Assembly: GCF_009913235.1 (NCBI RefSeq)
Contig: NZ_CP047897.1
Coordinates: 124,001 to 188,000 of the forward strand
Direction: 5' to 3'
DNA length: 64,000 bases
Source of the DNA: Nibribacter ruber
Lineage (GTDB): Bacteria; Bacteroidota; Bacteroidia; Cytophagales; Hymenobacteraceae
The notes beneath the pieces were generated by a model, which was not told the DNA's origin, did no database searches, and saw only the letters and a list, made by a program, of their open reading frames with translations. A program made the translations under genes and the position numbers. Shown here piece after piece: positions 16,887 to 26,096 of the stretch. How positions within the stretch are numbered: the first letter of the stretch is position 1; each line of letters opens with the position of its first letter.

Positions 16887-17357
16887 TTACAAAGGCTCAT
16901 TAGCCGAGTCTGGAGCGTCAGGGGAGATGCGCTCCACTCTGATCTCTTCCTTGCGCAGGTTCACCTGTTGTACATCATGGGTCTGCGTTATATTTTTAGT
17001 GATGTGTAGTTCTTCTACTACCATCAGGCGCTTCTGTACCACCATCACTTCTTGCACTATTGGAATAATCATGGTGTCGCCTTCATACCTGATGGGTGGC
17101 GGCGGCGTGTCTACATACTCATTCACGGGGACGCGCTGGATATCATGTTCTTCCTGCAGCAGGGGAATGTTAATGGGCACTTCTTGCTCGCTCACCACCT
17201 TGGTGATTCTCACGGCGCCTTTCTCCACCATTCTTTTCTCTACCTGCACCCGCTCCTCAATAACCGGAATGGTCATTGATTCTGGTCGGTGTTGGTGGGC
17301 CTGTGCATTCTGAAGGTTGTCTCGTTCCTGGAGAGATTCATTCTCATGATTTTCCAT
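16887..17357 (-). CDS. Short DUF2382-type protein
   Basis: 156 residues made almost entirely of the DUF2382 pattern: MTIPVIEERVQVEKRMVEKG near 28-47, a second similar segment MIIPIVQEVMVVQKRLM near 100-116, and ITKNITQTHDVQQVNL after it. It contains two successive copies of the V(I)-E-E-hydrophobic motif, and lacks the PRC or YflT domain seen in its paralogues. First transcribed of the three downstream genes at 14084-16821; only 65 bp separate it from the next. Activity unknown. Confidence 0.78.
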   Translation of the reverse strand: MENHENESLQERDNLQNAQAHQHRPESMTIPVIEERVQVEKRMVEKGAVRITKVVSEQEVPINIPLLQEEHDIQRVPVNEYVDTPPPPIRYEGDTMIIPIVQEVMVVQKRLMVVEELHITKNITQTHDVQQVNLRKEEIRVERISPDAPDSANEPL

Positions 17358-17699
17358 TTGATTCTATTTTTCTGTCCCTGTGGTAAACTAAACGACGGAG
17401 AAGCAAGGAGGTTGGTTAAAGAATGAAAAATAATTGTACTTTTTGGTTTTAGGCCAAAGTGGAGGATTCGCTTTCAGGCAAGATGGTTCTAAATAAAAAC
17501 TAGGTTTACTTCTTATAGAATAAGAAATATGTGCGAAGGATTAAACGAATGGAAATAGGTATACGGGAAGATGAATATTAAAATATGTAGGTGGTGGTAT
17601 ATACTGATTTACCGGTGTAAGTGGAGATAAAATAAAAAAAACCTGCCTACCCATTGGGGACGGGTAGGCAGGTTTCAGAGGAGGGAAGGAATAATATAC
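17358..17699. other. Intergenic region, 342 bp
   Basis: AT-rich DNA upstream of the short DUF2382 gene, with the terminator of the fourth DUF2382 gene at its far end. Any stress promoter for the cluster should be here, but I could not identify one. Confidence 0.5.
17639..17675. terminator. Hairpin terminator
   Basis: AAACCTGCCTACCC and GGGTAGGCAGGTTT form a perfect 14-bp stem, 24 bp beyond the stop of the leftward DUF2382 gene. Confidence 0.85.
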
Positions 17700-18440
17700 T
17701 TAAGAAGAACGATCAGAATCTTGGTCTAGGTGCTGGGGTGGAATGCTGACATCGCTTAGGTGTACCTCCGTTTTTTTGACGGTTTCATAGATGGTTTCTT
17801 CGTGCAATTCTACCTCTTTACCAATGACAATTTCTTCCACCACAAATGGCGTTTTATGAAGCGTTGGTACTTCTATGCGCTCCTTCAATTCAATGGTGCC
17901 TTCCTGAAAACTTGCCAGATCTTTCTCTGAGAAGGTAGTGTCAAATGCAATCTGTTTAGGATACGCCTGACCGGTCTTCGTCTGACTATTTTCCTGGTTA
18001 AAAGAAGCCGTAGATGCCTGGAGGTTTTGTTCCTGTTCTATTTGGATAGAGGGCTCTCCCGCGAAAACCCGTAGCACTTTTGTCTCCAGCTCTTGGTTCA
18101 ATCTGCCTTTTTGATAGGAGGGTAGCGCCATCAGTTGGGAGGTGCTTACTTTAGAGAGCACTACCACTTTGGCGTTTTCCTGTACCTCTGTCATGCCCAC
18201 CGGCACCAGCACCTGCCTTGGCTCCAGATGGCTTTGGTTGTCCTGCAAATCTAAGACGGCATAGCGCACTTTCCCAGCTGAGGCATCATAAAGCAATTCT
18301 TTCACCCGGCCCATGAACTGGTTTTGCAGGTCTATCACCTCCCAGCCCCTGATGTCGGGTGTGCCTTTGGCTACTTCATAATTGGATTCGCCCAGTTCCT
18401 GCAAATGATATTTTGAGTTTGAATATCCGCTGTTTTCCAT
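17700..18440 (-). CDS. PRC-barrel plus C-terminal DUF2382-like protein
   Basis: 246 residues from the ATG at 18440 (MENSGYSNS); the longer frame adds only three codons. A PRC-barrel (about 15-100: DIRGWEVIDLQ, VRYAVLDLQD, VLVPVGM) is followed by a linker and half of the DUF2382 domain (about 165-238: FQEGTIELKERIEVPTLHK, FVVEEIVIGKEVELHEETI). It resembles the protein at 14084-15088 in order of domains, but the first DUF2382 half is missing and there is no Asp/Arg tail. It appears to be the most diverged of the four paralogues and has its own terminator. Confidence 0.8.
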   Translation of the reverse strand: MENSGYSNSKYHLQELGESNYEVAKGTPDIRGWEVIDLQNQFMGRVKELLYDASAGKVRYAVLDLQDNQSHLEPRQVLVPVGMTEVQENAKVVVLSKVSTSQLMALPSYQKGRLNQELETKVLRVFAGEPSIQIEQEQNLQASTASFNQENSQTKTGQAYPKQIAFDTTFSEKDLASFQEGTIELKERIEVPTLHKTPFVVEEIVIGKEVELHEETIYETVKKTEVHLSDVSIPPQHLDQDSDRSS

Positions 18441-18546
18441 ACTGCACACGCTTAGGTCAATGAATGTCTAGGATTTGGTGTACGCGCCGGCGGTGGGTAT
18501 GTTGATGATCAAAATGGATGGTGGGTAGAATTTAGGAAGAGCAAGG

Positions 18547-18584
18547 CGTTTTTGGGCTGTCTTCATTAAAATAGCCTAAAATCG
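18547..18584. repeat. Decayed palindromic repeat copy
   Basis: CGTTTTTGGGCTGTCTTC with AAAATAGCCTAAAATCG. Several mismatches weaken the stem. Confidence 0.6.
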
Positions 18585-18678
18585 ACAAATGGACTTTTCT
18601 CAAGGGCAGGTAAGGAAAGATGAAATCAAACAAAGTCATTTAGTGTTATCTTCATGCAAAGAAATAGAGCGTTGATAG

Positions 18679-18876
18679 ATGGATATGACTCAGGATGAAT
18701 TTGATGTAAACTATGCAGATGCACTGGAGAATATTCTGGTAGGCTTGGCGCAACACTCAGACATTGACCCTCAAAAGTTCTTCCACCTGGCCTGCGTAAT
18801 AGAAAACCTTCGGTTTTTTAGCCCGGTGCTGTACGGAGCTATCCAGCAGGCCAAGGAAGAAAGCCCATCTGAGTAG
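18679..18876 (+). CDS. Small acidic protein of unknown function
   Basis: 65 residues (MDMTQDEFDVNYADALENIL...), predicted helical and soluble, with two alternative starts at 18679 and 18685. The composition is protein-like, the frame is free of stops, and it fills the gap between two leftward genes. No family recognised. It ends 26 bp before the converging 2H phosphoesterase gene. Confidence 0.55.
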   Translation: MDMTQDEFDVNYADALENILVGLAQHSDIDPQKFFHLACVIENLRFFSPVLYGAIQQAKEESPSE

Positions 18877-18902
18877 CGAATGGTCTTTTCCATTAAAGGC
18901 TG

Positions 18903-19427
18903 TTAGGAGGCCAGGCTTTCTGCTTGGTTAAAATCAAATTGTTGCAAAAACTGCCAGGGACCGTTTAGGTATTTGAAAAGCATTACACCGGTGGCCTTGG
19001 TGGTAAAGGGTTTGAACTCACCGTTTAGTTTGTGCAGAAGGGCCTTGGCTGCTTCAGGTGTTACCTTGTTTTGAACAGTGACATGCGGCCTTAGCTTTTG
19101 TTGGTCTTGCGCCGTCAACGCAGGGAGCCAGCGCTGCCGAAGTTGAGCGTGAAATGTTAGCAGAGTTTCACTTTCCAGTTTAAACGCCACGCCCCGGCCT
19201 AAGGGCAGTAATCCTGTCACTTCCAGTAAGAAAGGTTTCTGGCTTAGGCAAACCTCACGTACCGTTTCCATTATTTCTTTCTCTGGAATTGTAAGGTGGT
19301 GAAACAAGGTGAGGTGCGCGTGTAGGTAATTGCGTTCAGGTGGGAAATGCAGGGTTCTTAGCGCATTAAAATACGCCTGGGCCGCTGGGTCCAGGGAGAG
19401 GGTTAAAATGAGGGGCGTTTGTTCCAT
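18903..19427 (-). CDS. 2H phosphoesterase (2'-5' RNA ligase superfamily)
   Basis: 174 residues with the two HxT/S motifs that define the superfamily: HAHLTL (about 36-41) and RPHVTV (about 130-135), placed symmetrically on two related lobes. Members act on 2',3'-cyclic or 2'-5' phosphodiester bonds in RNA or small nucleotides; the substrate here cannot be told. It has its own hairpin terminator region upstream at 19448-19496, shared with the converging end of the neighbouring operon. Confidence 0.85.
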   Translation of the reverse strand: MEQTPLILTLSLDPAAQAYFNALRTLHFPPERNYLHAHLTLFHHLTIPEKEIMETVREVCLSQKPFLLEVTGLLPLGRGVAFKLESETLLTFHAQLRQRWLPALTAQDQQKLRPHVTVQNKVTPEAAKALLHKLNGEFKPFTTKATGVMLFKYLNGPWQFLQQFDFNQAESLAS

Positions 19428-19447
19428 ATACGTGTACTGGATTTCAT

Positions 19448-19496
19448 CTATAAACGAAAAAGCCGCTCTAAGTTGGAGCGGCTTTTTCGTTTATAG
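19448..19496. terminator. Perfect 20-bp-stem hairpin upstream of the 2H gene
   Basis: TATAAACGAAAAAGCCGCTC pairs with the mirrored right arm around TAAGTTG. It ends 44 bp from the stop of the leftward gamma-glutamyltransferase gene and would stop that transcript. Confidence 0.85.
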
Positions 19497-19539
19497 ATTT
19501 TTAATTGATGCGGAGGATGAGGGCGGTTGGGAATTTGAT

Positions 19540-21420
19540 TTACCAACCTATGCCGTAGTCTTCGCCGTGGTTGCTGGAGCCTCCCCAGAAACTGCCGTGC
19601 GTCCAGTCAAAATAGATGGCGTTGATAGGGCCGCTGGTACGGTCGTCAAAGCTTAGGATGTAGCCCATCTTCTTGAGTTGTGCGCGTACCTCCTCTGGCG
19701 TAGTGTCATTCAATAAGATTTGGCCTGGCTTGGGTTTGCGGTCATCGGTTTTGGTGCCGCCCAGAGAAAGCCATAACTGGTTGGTGTTGAAGTTAGCTGC
19801 CTCAGAAGCCTGTTGCACCGTCATGCCAAACTCTGCCATGTTCAGGAAAAATTGCAGTAGGTTCTGATCCTGGGTATCGCCGCCCTGCACCGCGAAGGAA
19901 AGGAACGGCTTGCCGTCTTTTAGGGCCATGGAAGGGGTGAGGGTCACTCTGGGACGCTTGCCGGGTGCTACCACGTTGAAGGGGTTCAAAGAGGCATCCA
20001 ATACAAAGCTTTGCATGCGTTGGCTCATGCCCACGCCAGTGTTGCCGGCAATGGTGGCCGGCAGCCAGCCGCCGCTGGGTGTAATGGACACCACCCAGCC
20101 TTCCTTGTCGGCGGCTTCTACGGTGGTGGTGCCCAGCCAGAGACGTTCCTGGTACTCGGCCAGCGAAGACTCGTTTCTGGTGTCATGCTTGGGCGCGAAG
20201 TTGCGTTTGGTGGTATCCATCTCATAGCCTCGTTCTTTCAGCAGCTTCAGATAGGGATTGGTCTTGCCTTCAAACGGATAAGGGTCTCCGGGACCGATGT
20301 TGGGATTGTTCTGGTCCATTTTGATGAGACTGGCGCGCTGTCTGGCATAGGCCTCGCTCAGCAATCCCTTCATGGGTTCTTCCGGGGCAAACCTGGAGTC
20401 GCCGTAGTAGAAATCGCGGTCCGCGAAGGAGAGGTTCATGGCCTGGTACAGCGTATGGATGTAGGGAGCGCTGTTGTAACCCATCTTTTTCAGGTCGAAA
20501 TTCTCCAGGATGTTCAACGCTTGCAACAACACCGGGCCCTGTGTCCACTGCTGCAGTTTGTACACGTCAATGCCTTTGTAGTTGACAGAAAGCGGTTCCT
20601 CTTCCAGAGGTTTCCATCTGGCCAGATCCTGCAGGGTAATCAAGCCGCCCTGTTCCTGGGCGCCGCGCACAAATTCCTTCGCAATGTCTCCGGTATAAAA
20701 GCGGTCATAGGCGGCCATGATGGCGTCCTTGCGGCTCTTGCCTTTTTTAAGGGCGGCGCGCTCAGCCTCTACTAGTTTAGTGAGTGTTTGCAACAGGTCT
20801 TTCTGAACAAAGATTTCGCCGGCCTCTGGGGCTTCGCGCTTTTCACCTGGGTGAGTTAAAAACACCTTTTTGCTGTAGGGCCACTGCTTGATTTGTTCCT
20901 TGCCGCGCTCCATGCTGTTGGCAGTCTGCGCGTCTATGGGATAGCCGGCGGCCAGGTCCATGGCCGGGGCCAGCACCTGTTCCAAACTCATGGTACCGTA
21001 GTTAGCCAGCATGTGCATGAGGCCACCCGGCGTGCCGGGCGTAGTGGCGGCCAGCGGACCGTACTCCGGCGGAAAGTTATAGCCTTTGCTCTTGAAGAAC
21101 TCAGGAGTGGCACCGGTTGGAGCCACGCCCATGGCATTCAAGGCAATGACTTTTTTAGTCTTGGGATTATAAATCAAGGCCTGCGTTTCGCCGCCCCAGC
21201 TCAGGACGTCCCACATGGTGCAGGTGGCTGCCAGCATGGCGCAGGCCGCATCTACCGCGTTTCCGCCTTTCTGGAAGGTCATGGCCCCAGCAGTGGCCGC
21301 AAGCGGTTTACCCGTAATGGCCATCCAGTTCTTGCCATGCAAAGGTGGTTTCTGGGTTTGTTGCGCCAAGACGCTTCCGGTAAGCAGCAGGCCTACCGCG
21401 AAGGAGAGAATATGTTTCAT
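19540..21420 (-). CDS. Gamma-glutamyltransferase family protein, exported
   Basis: 626 residues with a signal peptide (MKHILSFAVGLLLTGSVLAQ). The large-subunit half has PLAATAGAMTFQKGGNAVDAA and the conserved PGTPGG; the small subunit would begin at the autoprocessing threonine in LGTTTVEAADKEG (about 432-434), followed by SGG, NTGVGMSQRM and GGDTQDQNLLQF. These are the Ntn-hydrolase features of gamma-glutamyltransferases and cephalosporin-acylase-like relatives. It should cleave gamma-glutamyl bonds (for example of glutathione) in the periplasm. The catalytic thr is followed by TV rather than the commonest THF, so substrate preference may differ. Single-gene unit. Confidence 0.88.
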   Translation of the reverse strand: MKHILSFAVGLLLTGSVLAQQTQKPPLHGKNWMAITGKPLAATAGAMTFQKGGNAVDAACAMLAATCTMWDVLSWGGETQALIYNPKTKKVIALNAMGVAPTGATPEFFKSKGYNFPPEYGPLAATTPGTPGGLMHMLANYGTMSLEQVLAPAMDLAAGYPIDAQTANSMERGKEQIKQWPYSKKVFLTHPGEKREAPEAGEIFVQKDLLQTLTKLVEAERAALKKGKSRKDAIMAAYDRFYTGDIAKEFVRGAQEQGGLITLQDLARWKPLEEEPLSVNYKGIDVYKLQQWTQGPVLLQALNILENFDLKKMGYNSAPYIHTLYQAMNLSFADRDFYYGDSRFAPEEPMKGLLSEAYARQRASLIKMDQNNPNIGPGDPYPFEGKTNPYLKLLKERGYEMDTTKRNFAPKHDTRNESSLAEYQERLWLGTTTVEAADKEGWVVSITPSGGWLPATIAGNTGVGMSQRMQSFVLDASLNPFNVVAPGKRPRVTLTPSMALKDGKPFLSFAVQGGDTQDQNLLQFFLNMAEFGMTVQQASEAANFNTNQLWLSLGGTKTDDRKPKPGQILLNDTTPEEVRAQLKKMGYILSFDDRTSGPINAIYFDWTHGSFWGGSSNHGEDYGIGW

Positions 21421-21524
21421 GGTTTTGTTAGGTAGAGAGTAGAGGGAGTGAGTCTGTTTTTAGACGAGGAAGATACAAAGCGTGCGGTTAGGAATTTCTA
21501 CTTCGGGCAAAAGAAGATCCGGTT

Positions 21525-22010
21525 TCATTGTGTCTCCGACAAGTATGCTTCTGCCTTGCCAGACTCGGCGTATTCTTTGATAATCTGGTTTCTTTCCAGT
21601 AGCAGCCGTTTCATATACTTGGTGAGTACCAGATGATTGGCCAGAGTGCCTAAAATGCCCAGCGGAGAGGCAAAGGTGAATACATCTTTTACCAGGGTCC
21701 CGCCGCCTGGCCTGGGCGTGAAATGATGCTCATGCCTGAAACTCTTAAACGCGCCCTGCACCATTTCATCTACAAAAAAATGAGGTCTTTCAAAGGCGGT
21801 GATTTTACTGGTTAGGGTTTGCCAAAAGCCAAAATGTTGGGCGCGCCAGGTCACGGTTTCGCCTAATTGAAGAAGCCCAGAGGTTCTGCCGGCAATGGCG
21901 CGTTCACCCGTTTTCTGGGTGGAGAGTATATGCAGGTCAATACTTCGGGACAAATCAAAACAGACATCTGGCGGGGCTTCCATAAACGTCTCTAACTGTA
22001 GCGTAGGCAT
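21525..22010 (-). CDS. SRPBCC/START-fold ligand-binding protein
   Basis: 161 residues from the ATG at 22010, chosen because family members begin close to the first strand (MPTLQLETFMEAPPDVCFDL). A longer frame reaching 22106 would run through a palindromic repeat. The fold pattern is a beta-strand, then CFDLSRSIDLH, a middle section with WRAQHFGFWQTLTSKI, and a C-terminal helix with KRLLLERNQII. Homologues are annotated as SRPBCC or cell-division-inhibitor-like proteins. Ligand unknown. The alternative ATG at 22046 would add 12 residues. Confidence 0.75.
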   Translation of the reverse strand: MPTLQLETFMEAPPDVCFDLSRSIDLHILSTQKTGERAIAGRTSGLLQLGETVTWRAQHFGFWQTLTSKITAFERPHFFVDEMVQGAFKSFRHEHHFTPRPGGGTLVKDVFTFASPLGILGTLANHLVLTKYMKRLLLERNQIIKEYAESGKAEAYLSETQ

Positions 22011-22373
22011 ATGTATGGTGAAGTTGGTGAAGGTTCTGCCGTTCATCTGTAAAAGCAGATGAGTTCCTGCTGCCGTTTTTGGGCTATTTTCTGGAAAACA
22101 AGCCAAAAACGAAGTCCATGGTACGGCTGTGGTGTTTTAAATATACGCGCCTTTGTTGCCAATTTCTCGAGAGGATAGAGGGTTTATTTGACCGGGCAGT
22201 ATGTGAGGTATTTGTACAAGATTGAAATAATTGCCACCTTTTACCTTTGGTAGAAATTCGCACTAAGTAGGAGCTTCCATTCTGGGTGGTGTGAAGTAGA
22301 TTGTTCCTATTGAGAGCCATCACCATTCTTATAGTGTTTAGTGCCGGCCTTACGCTTCAAACAGACTCATCTT
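22011..22373. other. Divergent intergenic region, 363 bp
   Basis: Contains a palindromic repeat copy and the upstream regions of the leftward SRPBCC and rightward acylase genes. No promoter pair stands out and no other gene is seen. Confidence 0.5.
22074..22111. repeat. Palindromic repeat copy
   Basis: CGTTTTTGGGCTATTTTCTG with GAAAACAAGCCAAAAACG, 64 bp upstream of the SRPBCC start and inside its 5' leader. Confidence 0.8.
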
Positions 22374-24581
22374 ATGAACCTTTTGTCTAGAAAGATTGCC
22401 GTTTACCTGCTGTTTCTTTCCTGTTTTCTTTCTTGTACCTCCAGTGAGCAGGGCGTCTCCACCAAAGACCAGCAGATATGGAAAGAACAGGCCGCCAGAG
22501 TCACCATCATCAGAGATGATTTCGGGGTGCCGCACGTATATGGGAAATCTGACGCAGACGCCGTCTTTGGGTTGTTGTATGCTCAGTGCGAGGATGATTT
22601 TAACCGCGTGGAGCGCAACTACCTCTGGGCCATTGGCCGCTTAGCCGAAGTAGAGGGTGAGGAAATGCTCTACAGTGATCTGCGCGCGCGCCTGTACATG
22701 ACCCAGGAAGAAGCCATGCAGCACTATGAGAAAAGCCCGGAATGGTTAAAAACGCTTTGCCGCGCCTTTGCAGATGGTGTCAACTACTACCTGTACACGC
22801 ACCCCGAGGTGAAGCCCAAACTCCTGACTCACTTTGAGCCCTGGATGCCCATGTACTTCACCGAAGGCTCTATTGGCGGCGATATTGAAAGCATTTCAAC
22901 GGCCCGGGTGAAAGCCTTTTATGAATCCAGGCAATCTCTGGGGTACAATCGCTCCGGCAACGGGTTGGTACAGCCGGGCCTGCTGGAAGAGCCCAAAGGC
23001 TCCAACGGTTTCGCTATTGCGGGTAAGCACACCGCCTCTGGTAATGCCATGCTGCTGATCAATCCGCATACGTCCTTTTTCTTCAGGGGAGAAGTGCACG
23101 CCGTGAGCGAGGAAGGCTTGAATGCCTACGGTGCCGTAACCTGGGGACAGTTTTTCATCTACCAGGGCTTTAATGAAAAAACCGGCTGGATGCACACCTC
23201 GGCGTACACAGACGTGATTGATGAATTTGAGGAAACCATTGTCAAAGAGAAAGACCAATACTTTTACAAATACGGCTCAGAGAAACGCCCTGTGGCCACG
23301 TCTAGCGTCACGCTTTCTTACAAAGTTGGGGATGAGATCAAGCAAAAGACGTTTCCCACCTACAGAACCCACCACGGCCCCATCACCCACCAGAACGGTG
23401 ACAAATGGGTGGCCACCGCCCTCATGTGGAAACCAGTGCAGGCCCTCACGCAGTCTTTCATTAGAACCAAGCAAAGCAACTTAAAGGAGTTCAACCAGAT
23501 GATGCAGATGCGCACCAACTCTTCTAACGGCACGGTGTACGCAGACGCAGACGGCAACATTGCCTATTACCACGGCAACTTCTTCCCGCGCCGAGACACC
23601 TCTTTTGATTACTCCAGACCTGTAGACGGCAGCAACCCCAAAACCGACTGGAACGGCCTGCATTCCCTGGAGGAAACCATCATTGTCACCAACCCGCCCA
23701 ACGGCTGGATTCAGAACTGTAACTCCACGCCCTTCACCAGCGCCGGCGAGTACAGTCCTAAAAGAGAAAACTATCCCGCCTACATGGCCCCGTCGCCAGA
23801 GAACTACCGGGGCATCCACGCCATTAGGTTGTTGAAAAAAGCCGATGACCTGACTCTGGAAAAACTAATCAAATTGGCGTATGACCCGTACCTGCCGGCT
23901 TTTGAGGTATTGATACCGGGTCTGGTGAAAGCCTATGACGCGCAGAAGCCAACCGATCCCAACCTGAAAGAAGCCATTGAGGTTCTGCGCAACTGGGACT
24001 ATGCCGTGTCCAAGGAATCTGTGCCCATGTCACTGGCTCATTTCTATGCCACCAATTCGTTTAAAAACGGCAGCGCCCCCAAAGCACTGACCGGCCTGAT
24101 AGACAGAATAGAATTTTACGCCAAAGCATCTTCTGAGAAAGAGCGCCTGGAGATTTTCAAGCAGACAATTGCGCGACTGGAACTGGACTTTGGCTCCTGG
24201 AAAACCCCTTGGGGCGAGATCAACCGATACCAACGCCTGACCGGAGAAATCAAGCAACCGTTCAATGACCAGAAACCCAGCCTGCCCATTGGCATGGCCT
24301 CGGGCAACTGGGGAGCGCTGGCTTCTTTTGGCGCCAATTCATACAACACCAAGCGCTTGTACGGCACCTCGGGCAACAGCTTTGTGGCGGTGGTAGAGTT
24401 CGGGGACAGGGTAAAGGCGAAGTCTATGCTGGCAGGCGGCCAGAGCGGCGATCCCAATTCCCCGCATTTTGACGACCAAGCCCAGCGCTACGCAAACGTT
24501 AAATTCAAAGACGTGGCCTATTACCGCGAGGACGTAGAGAAGCGCGCCAAAGCCACCTACCACCCCGGCGAAAAGCATTAA
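22374..24581 (+). CDS. Penicillin/AHL acylase family lipoprotein
   Basis: 735 residues from the ATG at 22374, which opens a lipoprotein signal (LLFLSCFLSC). The upstream GTG at 22341 is less likely. The A-chain has the family start TIIRDDFGVPHVYGKS and then the spacer region. The B-chain begins with the N-terminal nucleophile serine of GSNGFAIAGKHTASG (Ser210), followed by LINPHTSF and the conserved VTWGQF-type motifs. It is an Ntn-hydrolase made as an inactive precursor and autocleaved before Ser. Possible substrates are N-acyl-homoserine lactones, beta-lactams or other amides. As a lipoprotein it should act at the outer face of a membrane. Confidence 0.9.
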   Translation: MNLLSRKIAVYLLFLSCFLSCTSSEQGVSTKDQQIWKEQAARVTIIRDDFGVPHVYGKSDADAVFGLLYAQCEDDFNRVERNYLWAIGRLAEVEGEEMLYSDLRARLYMTQEEAMQHYEKSPEWLKTLCRAFADGVNYYLYTHPEVKPKLLTHFEPWMPMYFTEGSIGGDIESISTARVKAFYESRQSLGYNRSGNGLVQPGLLEEPKGSNGFAIAGKHTASGNAMLLINPHTSFFFRGEVHAVSEEGLNAYGAVTWGQFFIYQGFNEKTGWMHTSAYTDVIDEFEETIVKEKDQYFYKYGSEKRPVATSSVTLSYKVGDEIKQKTFPTYRTHHGPITHQNGDKWVATALMWKPVQALTQSFIRTKQSNLKEFNQMMQMRTNSSNGTVYADADGNIAYYHGNFFPRRDTSFDYSRPVDGSNPKTDWNGLHSLEETIIVTNPPNGWIQNCNSTPFTSAGEYSPKRENYPAYMAPSPENYRGIHAIRLLKKADDLTLEKLIKLAYDPYLPAFEVLIPGLVKAYDAQKPTDPNLKEAIEVLRNWDYAVSKESVPMSLAHFYATNSFKNGSAPKALTGLIDRIEFYAKASSEKERLEIFKQTIARLELDFGSWKTPWGEINRYQRLTGEIKQPFNDQKPSLPIGMASGNWGALASFGANSYNTKRLYGTSGNSFVAVVEFGDRVKAKSMLAGGQSGDPNSPHFDDQAQRYANVKFKDVAYYREDVEKRAKATYHPGEKH

Positions 24582-24689
24582 AGTACCATAGACCTTCGGG
24601 CGCTTATTGCTGAGCAGAGGCGAAATTATAATGAGTCCTGGTTTCAGACAACATATGTCATCTGAAGCCAGGATTCATTTTCTATACAC

Positions 24690-24727
24690 CGTTTTTGGCT
24701 TGTTTTCCAGAAAACAGGCCAAAAACG
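24690..24727. repeat. Near-consensus palindromic repeat copy
   Basis: CGTTTTTGGCTTGTTTTCC with AGAAAACAGGCCAAAAACG. One G-T mismatch in the stem. Confidence 0.88.
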
Positions 24728-24889
24728 ACAATTACCCATTATGGTAACCATGGTGCAGGCGTCGGCATGATATGGGATATTCAACCTGAAAAATCATTTT
24801 ATGAATTGAGTCAACGTTCCTGCTCACTACAGAAATAATTGACGCAGGATGGGCGCTTGCAGTAAGGTGGCCTACCGGTAACCGAAAAC

Positions 24890-24927
24890 CGTTTTTGGCT
24901 TGTTTCCCAGAAAATGGCCCAAAAACG
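24890..24927. repeat. Palindromic repeat copy
   Basis: CGTTTTTGGCTTGTTTCCC with AGAAAATGGCCCAAAAACG. Second copy in the same gap; slightly decayed. Confidence 0.82.
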
Positions 24928-25130
24928 ACCTTTGTCCCAATGCCTGAGGCAAGGGGAAATTACGGTAAAATGTGATGGGCGCATGCGGGTTATACGTATA
25001 TGATAAGGATCCCTCTTTCAGGTGCTGCCGGTCATATTTACCTGTGGTTACCTGTGTCATCTTTGCGGGAGCACTTGTGGTACACCCACTGCGCGCCTTT
25101 TCATTGTTCACCTCCTTTTATGCTACTACT

Positions 25131-25988
25131 ATGAAAGCCATCCTGGTACCCACAGACTTCTCAGACAATGCCCGCAACGCCATCCAGTTTGCAGCGGCCA
25201 TTGCCCGTAAAACGCAGGCCAAACTGATCATGGCCCACATCATTCATCTGCCGGTGGCCCCCATTGAGAGCGGGCTGGTCATGCCCCCAGACATGCAACT
25301 GGAGGAGGAGTTTTCAAAAGAGCTGGAGATGGCTGCCCAAAACCTGCGGGCCGAATACCAGGATCAGTTTGCCATAGAGACCATTTGCCAATATGGCTAT
25401 CTCACCGGCGACCTGAATGAACTGGTCAAAACCCACGGCGTGGACTTAGTGGTGATGGGCACCAAAGGCGCCACCAACTTTCTGGATAGCCTGATAGGGA
25501 CCAACGCGGCAGAGTTCAGCAAGTCTGCCCATTGTCCGGTGCTGATGATTCCGGGAGTGGCCCAGTACCAGGACATTCAGCACATAGCCTACGCCTCTGA
25601 TTTTGTGAGTGATGAGCACGTGTTTCTGCCCCAGCTGAGCCAACTGGCCCAGGCCTTTGGCGCGCGGGTCTCTATTGTGAACGTAGTGGGCGAGGGGGAG
25701 GAAACATCTGGCAAAGACGGGCATCAGTTACAAGAACTTTTGGGGCAGTTCCCGCAACTGTCTTGCTGCGTGGCTCAGATACGAGATAAGGATATAGTGC
25801 ACGGCCTGCATGACTTTGTAGAGCAAAACCAAGCCGATGTACTGGCCGTGTCCATGCACAAGCGGGGCTTTTTTGATGACCTTTTCCATAGCAGTGTCAC
25901 CAAGCAACTCATGCACCATACCACCGTGCCGCTGCTCACCCTCCCTGAAAAACCTTATCGCCTAGCCCCGTCTTCTTCTCAGGCCTGA
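25131..25988 (+). CDS. Tandem universal stress protein (UspA) domains
   Basis: 285 residues from the ATG at 25131 (MKAILVPTDFSDNARNAI), the typical family start. Domain 1 (about 1-145) ends with the nucleotide-binding pattern GTKGATNFLDSLIGTNAAEF and CPVLMIPG. Domain 2 (about 150-275) ends with SMHKRGFFDD and VPLLTLP. Tandem Usp proteins bind ATP or act as stress responders in the cytoplasm. A second tandem-Usp gene lies at 38178. Single-gene unit. Confidence 0.88.
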   Translation: MKAILVPTDFSDNARNAIQFAAAIARKTQAKLIMAHIIHLPVAPIESGLVMPPDMQLEEEFSKELEMAAQNLRAEYQDQFAIETICQYGYLTGDLNELVKTHGVDLVVMGTKGATNFLDSLIGTNAAEFSKSAHCPVLMIPGVAQYQDIQHIAYASDFVSDEHVFLPQLSQLAQAFGARVSIVNVVGEGEETSGKDGHQLQELLGQFPQLSCCVAQIRDKDIVHGLHDFVEQNQADVLAVSMHKRGFFDDLFHSSVTKQLMHHTTVPLLTLPEKPYRLAPSSSQA

Positions 25989-26096
25989 GAGCCGTTTACT
26001 ACTTAGGCAAGTTTTAGGCAGGCTGGATGGGCAATTGGTACGATGATAACTTGGCTTCTTTCTGCCGGGCTTTCGCGGCCCATAATGTTGAGTGAT

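Larger units (their letters stand above)
24582..25130. other. Intergenic region, 549 bp, with two palindromic repeats
   Basis: Two good repeat copies 162 bp apart, and nothing else recognisable. The universal stress protein frame stays open back to 24972, but the stretch before 25131 lacks family features. Confidence 0.5.

Noticed and set aside
20011-20775. 254-codon plus-strand frame opposite the gamma-glutamyltransferase gene
   Set aside because: It lies within a real gene with full catalytic motifs on the other strand.
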